Below are positions 57,451-64,000 of a stretch of 64,000 nt of DNA, one piece after another. The stretch is taken from positions 434,001 to 498,000 of the forward strand of contig JASVEC010000013.1 in assembly GCA_030770535.1 (NCBI GenBank), given 5' to 3'. The position numbers were made by a program, and so were the translations under genes. The notes under the pieces are model-generated. The model made no database searches and was not told the DNA's origin. It saw only the letters and a program-made list of their open reading frames with translations. Source of the DNA: Batkoa obscura (lineage: Eukaryota > Entomophthoromycota > Entomophthoromycetes > Entomophthorales > Batkoaceae). Numbering within the stretch: the first letter of the stretch is position 1; each line of letters opens with the position of its first letter.

Positions 57451-59520
57451 ATGGCAACTACCGAAGTATTACAAACATATATTTTAAAATCGATTGAAAA
57501 TGTTGATATTCTCAATAGTAAGGGTATGAAGGATCCTATTAATGGAGAAGAATTGGATCAACAAGTGATCTTAGGGGTATTAAATTCACTTGCTAGTAAA
57601 GAGGTAAAATAAAACATAAAAATAGAAATTAACTAACTAAAGATATTTATTTATTTACTCATTATTCTATTTTATTTCTATATTAGATGTTGAAATATAA
57701 AATTATTGAAAAAGAAATTCATTTATTAACCCAAGAAGGTGAATTATTAGCTAGTGAAGGTAGTCATGAAAGTAAAGTATATTATGCAGTACCAGTTGAA
57801 GGGATTAGTTTGAGTGAGTTGGGTAATAAAGTAGATAAAAATAGTTTAAAAGTTGGCCAAGGTAAAGCTTTTAAAAATCAATGGTTAAAAAAAGATGGGG
57901 ATATGATTTATAGAAATGTAAGTTTTGGTTTTATAAATTTAATATTTGATTTTGAGACTAATTAATGAATATTATTTAGGTTGATTCTATTGTTGATAAT
58001 ACTAGAGAAGATTTAATTAAAATTAGAACTAATTTTAATCATGATGATAAAAATATTTTAAAAGAACTTAAAAAGCGTAAACTTATTGAACCAAAGTAAA
58101 CATACAGTAAATATGTAATACATAATATCTAACTTTTTATAATTAGAAAAATTGTGTCTTATGATATTGAAAAAGATGTGAACTTTGCTTTAACTGTTGT
58201 AAAACAAGCTACTGATCTTACTGTTGATATGCTACAAAAGTAAATTTTTTTAATTATAAAATAAGAATACTTAATAACAATCTTAATAAATTAATTTTAG
58301 TGATTTATGGCAAAAATTAAGCTTTAAACAATATAATTTTGATGCTACAGGTTTAGACCCCATGGGTGGACATTTCCATCCCTTATTAAAAGTAAGAGAA
58401 GAATTTCGCAAAATCTTTTTTGAAATGGGGTAAATCGACTATTTTCCTTCTCTCTTTTCTTCACTAACTTTTATTTTTTTCTTCTAGTTTCTCTGAAATG
58501 CCAAGTAATAAGTTTGTTGAAACTTCCTTTTGGAATTTCGATGCTTTATTTCAACCTCAACAACATCCAGCTCGTGATGCTCATGATACTTTTTTTATTA
58601 AAGATCCAGCTTTGTCCGACAAATATCCAAGAGATTATATGGAACGTGTTAAAAAAGTTCATTCTGAAGGTGGGTATGGTTCCTTTGGCTATGGCTATGA
58701 TTGGAAAGAAGAAGAAGCACAAAAATTATTATTAAGAACTCATACTACTGCGATTTCTTCTAATATGCTATATAAGTTAGCTCAGCAGGTAAGTAGAAAA
58801 TTAATTAATATTTTTTTGTTTTTTATTATGTTTTAATAATATTATGTTTTAATAATATTATGTTTTATTAATATTATGTTTTTTTATGTTTAATAGAAAG
58901 AATTTAAACCCGTCAAATGGTTTTCAATTGATCGAGTCTTCAGAAATGAAACGGTAGATGCTACTCATTTAGCTGAATTTCATCAAGTAGAAGGTGTTAT
59001 TGCTGATAAAAATCTAACTCTTGGTGATTTGATCGGCTTTTTAAATCAATTTTTCATGAAAATGGGGGTGACTAATTTAAGATTTAAACCAGCTTATAAT
59101 CCATATACTGAACCATCTTTAGAGATTTTTTCTTGGCATGAAGGTAAGTTTTATATTATTTATAAAAGAATATAATTATAATATATTATACTATATTATA
59201 TTAACATATATATTAATTTATTTTAAATTCAATTAGGTTTTGGTAAATGGGTTGAAATAGGAAATAGTGGTATGTTCCGTCCTGAAATGATCTTACCCAT
59301 GGGGCTTGATCCAGAAGTTCGAGTAATTGCTTGGGGATTATCGTTAGAAAGACCAACAATGATTAAATATGGTATTGATAATATACGTTCTTTAGTTGGT
59401 CACAAAACGGATCTTTCTATGGTTAATAATAATCCGATTTGTAGGTAAGTTGAAATTTTATTTTATTGTTTAAGAATGTGTATTTATTAGACTCTTTTTT
59501 CGTTTAGACTTGATAAGTAA
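57451..59520 (+). CDS. FRS2: Phenylalanyl-tRNA synthetase alpha subunit, cytosolic
   Basis: Nine exons: 57451-57603, 57687-57917, 57980-58095, 58147-58239, 58301-58429, 58488-58788, 58897-59143, 59237-59444 and 59508-59520, giving 496 aa. All introns are GTAA...TAG, most 50-110 bp, and the frame is kept throughout. The last exon is 13 bases and supplies the family C terminus CRLDK. N-terminal part (1-200) is the winged-helix tRNA-binding region. The class II core follows: [10 protein letters not shown] (motif 1 and Phe site, about 264), motif 2 in [17 protein letters not shown] (about 349-365) and motif 3 in [20 protein letters not shown] (about 450-470). With the beta subunit it forms an alpha2-beta2 enzyme that charges tRNA-Phe in the cytoplasm. 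Length is normal for the eukaryotic subunit (about 500 aa). Confidence 0.96.
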
Positions 59521-59720
59521 AAATAAAATTAGGAATGGAAGATTATTAAACCATTTTATTTCATTTCTCTATTTAGTAAAAAGATTTTGATTTAAAAGCA
59601 TTAATTTATATCAATTAAACCTATATATCATTAAAAATTAATATCCAACATTTTACTAATATACAAAGCTACCCTTTTACTAGTCTTAAAAAATAATTAA
59701 CTTTACAATATTAGTCACTA

Positions 59721-59792
59721 CTTCCTCACGGGGAATCGAACCCCGGCCGTTCCGGTGAAAGCGGAAAATCCTAACCACTGGACCATGAAGAA
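59721..59792 (-). tRNA. tRNA-Glu (TTC anticodon)
   Basis: 72 nt on the minus strand. Acceptor TTCTTCA/TGAGGAA, D arm GTCCAGTGGTTAGGAT, anticodon stem TTCCG/CGGAA around CTTTCAC (TTC), T arm CGGGGTTCGATTCCCCG, discriminator G. No intron. Confidence 0.96.
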
Positions 59793-60984
59793 GTTATCAG
59801 TTAAAAGTTTTGGGTAGTAATTTAAATTTAAATTTTGATATTCTAAAGTTTAGTGCTGATTTGAATAGTGCCTGGTTTCAGTGAGTTTGATTTGTAACTT
59901 GATATCAATTTTTAATTACATTTAATAGATTGGATGATATGAGTTTTTCAGTTATAATAGTTGAGGTAATTAAACTAAATATACAAGTTTCTATTAGGTT
60001 TGTTTTAAAAATTTAAGATAAAAATGGTTTATATTGCTTGATTCTTGATATGGTATATTACCCGAATACTACCTATTTATCAGTATAAAAACCAATATAA
60101 TTTAATAAATTGATTTTTATTCATATTTTATAGTTTGAATTTCTAAGAATAGCTAATAGATTGAATTTTATTAATGTTCCGATTGAAGTCAAGATGCCAA
60201 TATTTATAAAAATACAATAAAAATAATATAATACATCATCTGATTTCTATATTTTATCATTTTATTTATCTCTTTCATTTAAATTTTATATAAATTTTAA
60301 TAGTTTTTGATTTTATTGAAATTGATTGAATTGTGTTTTAATGACTATTAATTCACTAAAAAAATATTTCTCTAAGCTGATAGTTTAGAACTTTCTTAAT
60401 TTTAAGTTTAATTCAGCTAGTTTCATGGCTTACTTTAATTAGAAATTTGTAAATTGTTATAAAATTTCAAGTTTGATTTTAATGCCAGGGAGTATAATAA
60501 TTCCTATTGAGCAAATTTAAGGGTAGTCTTTCAATTTATCTTTTTTATATAGCTTACTATAGTGCTATCTTTCCTAATAGATTCCAATAAAGTAATCCAA
60601 TATATAAACATTTAAAACAAAATAAAAGTAAACTTACTTTATTTGAACTAACAGTATCTTCAACAATAATCCAACTTCCGCTAACACAAATCAAACCTCT
60701 TAATATAGTAAAACTAACTCTTTATCCATAATTGAACTTAATAGAAGTTTATCTTCTTGGCTTTAATGCAATTTAATGATAACGCAAATGGATTAGTAAT
60801 TCAATTAATGTTTCAATTGTAATCTTAATTTATGTGTGGTTAATAAAGAATAATATCGGGACAAGTTGGATTTCCGATTTCATCTCAAGAAAAATCTTCA
60901 ATTTTACAACTGTTACAGATTTTTTGCGACCTAATTAACTGTTCATTTAAGAGAAAAAATTAGAGTACACTCAATTAAAATATA

Positions 60985-61077
60985 TAATTTAGGCTTTATA
61001 AAAAATGAGTTATATAAATAGTTTAATTATAAAAACCATTGCTAAAAAAGTTATAAAAGAGCTGGAACAGCCGTATA
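60985..61077 (+). repeat. Possible C-family dispersed repeat
   Basis: About 93 bp resembling 30165-30262: TTTAGGCTTTATAAAAAATG, AATTATAAAAACCATTGCTA, AAAAAGTTATAAAAGAGCTG, ending GGAACAGCCGTATAA. Confidence 0.4.
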
Positions 61078-62123
61078 ATTTACTTTATTAAGCATACAAT
61101 TAAAGTTTATCCAAATGTATATTATGTCATAGATAACCTTATCCGATTGGTTGCAATAGAATTTCTTTTTTAAACCGAGGAGAAAGATGAGGTAATGGAA
61201 TTGCTCAAGATCAGTTCAGTTAGTTTTGATATTCAAAGCTATGAAGGAGCTTAAAGTGACATAAATATAGTGGAGTTGATAATTGAAGTTTAAAAGCATC
61301 AATTTTCAAATATAAAATTTAGAGTTTTATAAGCATTTAGTATTGTTTTAATTGTGAACGGCTAGTACTTTTTAATTTTTTTAAAAAGTTTTTGTTTGCA
61401 AAAAATTGAGCCTGGTTAAAAGAAATAGCCGATAAGTTATTTGCCTATTCCATTATAAAAGAGTATACAATAAGCACTTCTTTTTTTGACATTAGCAATC
61501 CAACTTAGTACAATTTTTAAAAATTTATATTGAAAACACAAATAAAAATATTATTAACCAAAATTCCTCTTTTTCTTTAAATATTGGGACAACTTACAAC
61601 ATCTTCAGGCTTCACTTTACTCTTACATAATCCAATTCTACTCCCCTTATTTCTACAACAATTCTAAAAATAAACTACTCTTAATAAAAATACTATTCTT
61701 AAAATTATAAATGGAAGTTAACAGTTTAACCCCTGTAAAGATAATGAAAATTTAATATTTAATTAGTTTGGCATCAAAATTGGCTTTAAATAAAGCATTA
61801 AATCCTAAGAATTGGCACAGTTTATCCTTTACTAATTTCGGGTCAACCTAAAAGATGGCGCAGTTCCGGTTTATCCAATAGAGAGTGAGAAAGCAAGGTT
61901 AATAATATTTGATTGGTTGGCAGAGTTTATCCAGAGCTAGACTAATTTGGCATAATTTAAAGAATGAATGAAAAATAGATTTTGTTTTATAATCATTTAA
62001 GTATATAGATAAAAAGAAGATGAAAAGAAATCAATTATCAAAATAATAATCAAAAAATAAACTTATCATAAGTTTTAAATTCAATTTACAATATTTATTG
62101 TAATAATAACAATATAATTTATA

Positions 62124-64000
62124 ATGTTTAAAAAGAAAAATAAAGAAGTTGCCGTTGTTGATGAAAAGTCAAAAGTCGAAGAAAAAGGAGAAGTTATTGT
62201 TCCAGTTCCATTACTAAAATTATGGGCTTTTGCTACCACTAAAGATGTATTTATCATTTTCTTAGCTATTGTATGTTCTATTTTGAATGGTGTAGCTCAA
62301 CCTTTAATGTCTTTAATCTTTGCTGGTGTCATTAATATGTTCGCTACTTTTGCCCAACAAACCCTAAAAGATCCAGTAGGTGCTGGCGAAACTTTACAAA
62401 ATGACGTCAATGGGTTATGTTTACAATTTGTTGGAATTGGTATAGCTACTTTAGTTACCGCTTATGGTCAAATGAGTTTATGGATGGCTGCTGGTGAATT
62501 ACAAGCAGTTAGAATTCGTCATCGTTATTATCGTGCTATTTTATCCCAAGAAATGGGTTGGTTTGATTCCTCCTCTTCTGGTGATATTTCTTCAAGAATT
62601 TCAGGTGATGTTAATTTAGTTCAAGAAGGCATCTCAGAGAAAATCGGTTTAATGATACAATATGTATCCACTTTTGTTACTGGTTTTGTTATTGCTTTTG
62701 TCAAAGGTTGGAAATTAACTTTAGTTTTATTGGCCGTTGTCCCTTTATTAGCTGGTTGTGGTGCATTTATTGCTAAATTAATCTCTTCAAAATCCGCCGG
62801 TGGTCAATCAGCTTATGGTGAAGCTGGCTCTGTTGCTGAAGAAGTATTTGCTGCTATTAGAACTATTCATTCGTTTGGGTCTCAAAAGCGTGAAGTTGAT
62901 CGTTATGAAACCAAGATCTTTAAAGCACGTAAAGATGGATTTAGGAAAGCCATTATCACTGGGTTAGGTATTGGTACCATTTTAACCATTTTATTCTTTA
63001 CTTATGCCCTTGGTATGTGGTATGGTGCTAAATTGATTGATGAAGAAAACTATGGTCCAGACTCTGTATTAGCTGTTTTCTTTTCAGTGTTGATTGGAGC
63101 CATGTCTATTGGTCAAGCTGCTCCTTCTTTAACTGCTCTTGCAACTGCTCAAGGTGCAGCAGCCAAATTATTCCAAGTAATTGAGAGAGAATCTTTAATT
63201 AACCCATTTACATGTACTGAGGAAATGAAGAGTTTACAACAAAAAGTAGGTGATTTTGCTGGTAATATCAAATTCAATGATACCCGGTTTTCTTACCCAA
63301 GTAGACCAGAGGTTGAAGTTTTAAAGGGAGTTAATTTAAATATCGATTCTGGTACTACTGTAGCTTTGGTCGGACCTTCTGGATCTGGTAAAAGTACTAC
63401 AGTTGGTTTAATTGAACGTTTTTATGATGTCAATGGAGGTTCAGTTACTATTGATGGTATTAATATAAAAGATGTCAGTATCGAGTTTTTAAGAAGTCAT
63501 ATTGGTATTGTTGGTCAAGAGCCTATTTTATTTGCTACTACCATTAAGCAAAATATCTTATTTGGTTTACCTAATCATGAGTACAATGTTAATATAGATA
63601 GCTCTTTACAAAAAAGAATCGAAGATGCCTGTAAATTATCCAATATCCATGATTTTATTATGAGCTTACCTAAAGGTTATGATACCCAAGTAGGTGAAAA
63701 GGGTTCCTTATTATCTGGTGGTCAAAAACAACGTATTGCTATTGCTCGTGCTTTGATTAAAAATCCAAAAATTTTATTATTAGATGAAGCTACCTCTGCT
63801 CTTGACTCTGAATCTGAAAAATTAGTACAAACTGCTATTGATAATGCAGCTAAAAGCCGTACAACGGTTGTAATTGCTCATCGTTTATCAACAATCAAAA
63901 ATGCTGATAAAATTGTAGTATTTGATCATGGACATATCAGAGAAGAAGGTAGTCATGATGAATTATTAAGCAGAGGTGGTATCTATGCTGGATTAGTAGA
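62124..64000 (+). CDS. ABC transporter, ABCB/P-glycoprotein type (3' end outside window)
   Basis: Begins at the ATG 62124 (MFKKKNKEVAVVDEKSKVEE) and is open to the window end, 625 codons seen. TMD1 has the expected helices (FIIFLAIVCSILNGVAQPLM, LCLQFVGIGIATLVTAYGQM, and so on) and the coupling-helix region MGWFDSSSSGDISSRISGDV typical of multidrug exporters. NBD1 carries Walker A GPSGSGKST (about 63373-63399), Q-loop GQEP, signature LSGGQKQR, Walker B ILLLDEATSALD and H-loop IAHRLST. The second half should follow outside the window, as the pseudogene at 42563-46082 preserves traces of TMD2 and NBD2. It is an ATP-driven membrane exporter of lipophilic compounds or peptides; substrate unknown. 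From 62460 on it is nearly identical to the broken copy, while the first 330 bp differ clearly. Confidence 0.93.
   Translation, partial: MFKKKNKEVAVVDEKSKVEEKGEVIVPVPLLKLWAFATTKDVFIIFLAIVCSILNGVAQPLMSLIFAGVINMFATFAQQTLKDPVGAGETLQNDVNGLCLQFVGIGIATLVTAYGQMSLWMAAGELQAVRIRHRYYRAILSQEMGWFDSSSSGDISSRISGDVNLVQEGISEKIGLMIQYVSTFVTGFVIAFVKGWKLTLVLLAVVPLLAGCGAFIAKLISSKSAGGQSAYGEAGSVAEEVFAAIRTIHSFGSQKREVDRYETKIFKARKDGFRKAIITGLGIGTILTILFFTYALGMWYGAKLIDEENYGPDSVLAVFFSVLIGAMSIGQAAPSLTALATAQGAAAKLFQVIERESLINPFTCTEEMKSLQQKVGDFAGNIKFNDTRFSYPSRPEVEVLKGVNLNIDSGTTVALVGPSGSGKSTTVGLIERFYDVNGGSVTIDGINIKDVSIEFLRSHIGIVGQEPILFATTIKQNILFGLPNHEYNVNIDSSLQKRIEDACKLSNIHDFIMSLPKGYDTQVGEKGSLLSGGQKQRIAIARALIKNPKILLLDEATSALDSESEKLVQTAIDNAAKSRTTVVIAHRLSTIKNADKIVVFDHGHIREEGSHDELLSRGGIYAGLV

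Larger units (their letters stand above)
59521..62123. other. Intergenic with tRNA-Glu and a possible C repeat
   Basis: Apart from tRNA-Glu at 59721-59792 and a possible C-family repeat at 60985-61077, this 2.6-kb stretch shows no gene. The promoter of the ABC transporter gene must lie in its last part. Confidence 0.45.

Overview
The window is nuclear DNA from a small-genome, strongly AT-rich eukaryote, most likely an early-diverging fungus (Entomophthoromycotina such as Conidiobolus would fit; this placement is inference). Supporting signs are short GTAAGT...TAG introns, polymerase III tRNA genes with internal promoters, an Msn2/4-like C2H2 factor, a fungal-type seven-helix receptor, S28 secreted peptidases, small secreted crystallin-fold proteins, a kelch/transmembrane protein, and asparagine-rich low-complexity tracts.

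Layout. 1-488 is the 3' end of a receptor gene. 489-11959 is gene-poor: a decayed S28 peptidase, short inverted-repeat elements of two families (A, about 100 bp; B, about 360-600 bp with fold-back forms), tRNA-Pro, a slightly degenerate tRNA-Ala and one or two very small putative secreted-peptide genes. 11960-13337 is a broken kelch receptor-like gene. 14176-19686 is a large inverted repeat: two near-identical arms each carry a tRNA-Arg and a secreted crystallin-like gene and flank an intact S28 peptidase gene; a third crystallin paralogue follows at 20724. Next come an ataxin-2/Pbp1 gene (22095-25067), a homeobox gene (26548-27090), a long empty stretch, an Msn2-like zinc-finger gene (34336-35076) and an eight-exon APC8/CDC23 gene (38953-41275).

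41276-50201 holds more A elements, a tRNA-Gln relic, a broken full-length ABC transporter (42563-46082, minus) and a 2.87-kb DNA transposon with perfect terminal inverted repeats and an intact unclassified transposase (47147-50017). From 50848 the window becomes gene-dense housekeeping sequence: tRNA-Gln, KRR1 (eight exons), an unrecognised three-exon zinc-knuckle protein, cytosolic phenylalanyl-tRNA synthetase alpha (nine exons) and tRNA-Glu. It ends inside an intact ABC transporter whose visible half is nearly identical to the broken copy.

The most notable signals are: (1) a transposon whose ends match the A-family miniature elements found all along the window; (2) two recent inverted duplication/conversion events (crystallin-tRNA arms differing by exactly one 42-bp repeat unit; a 1,541-bp ABC tract with no length difference); (3) a 41-codon signal-peptide ORF with its own TATA box. 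The secreted-protein genes share a TATA element 60-75 nt before the ATG. No CRISPR, rRNA or recognisable virus-like element was seen.
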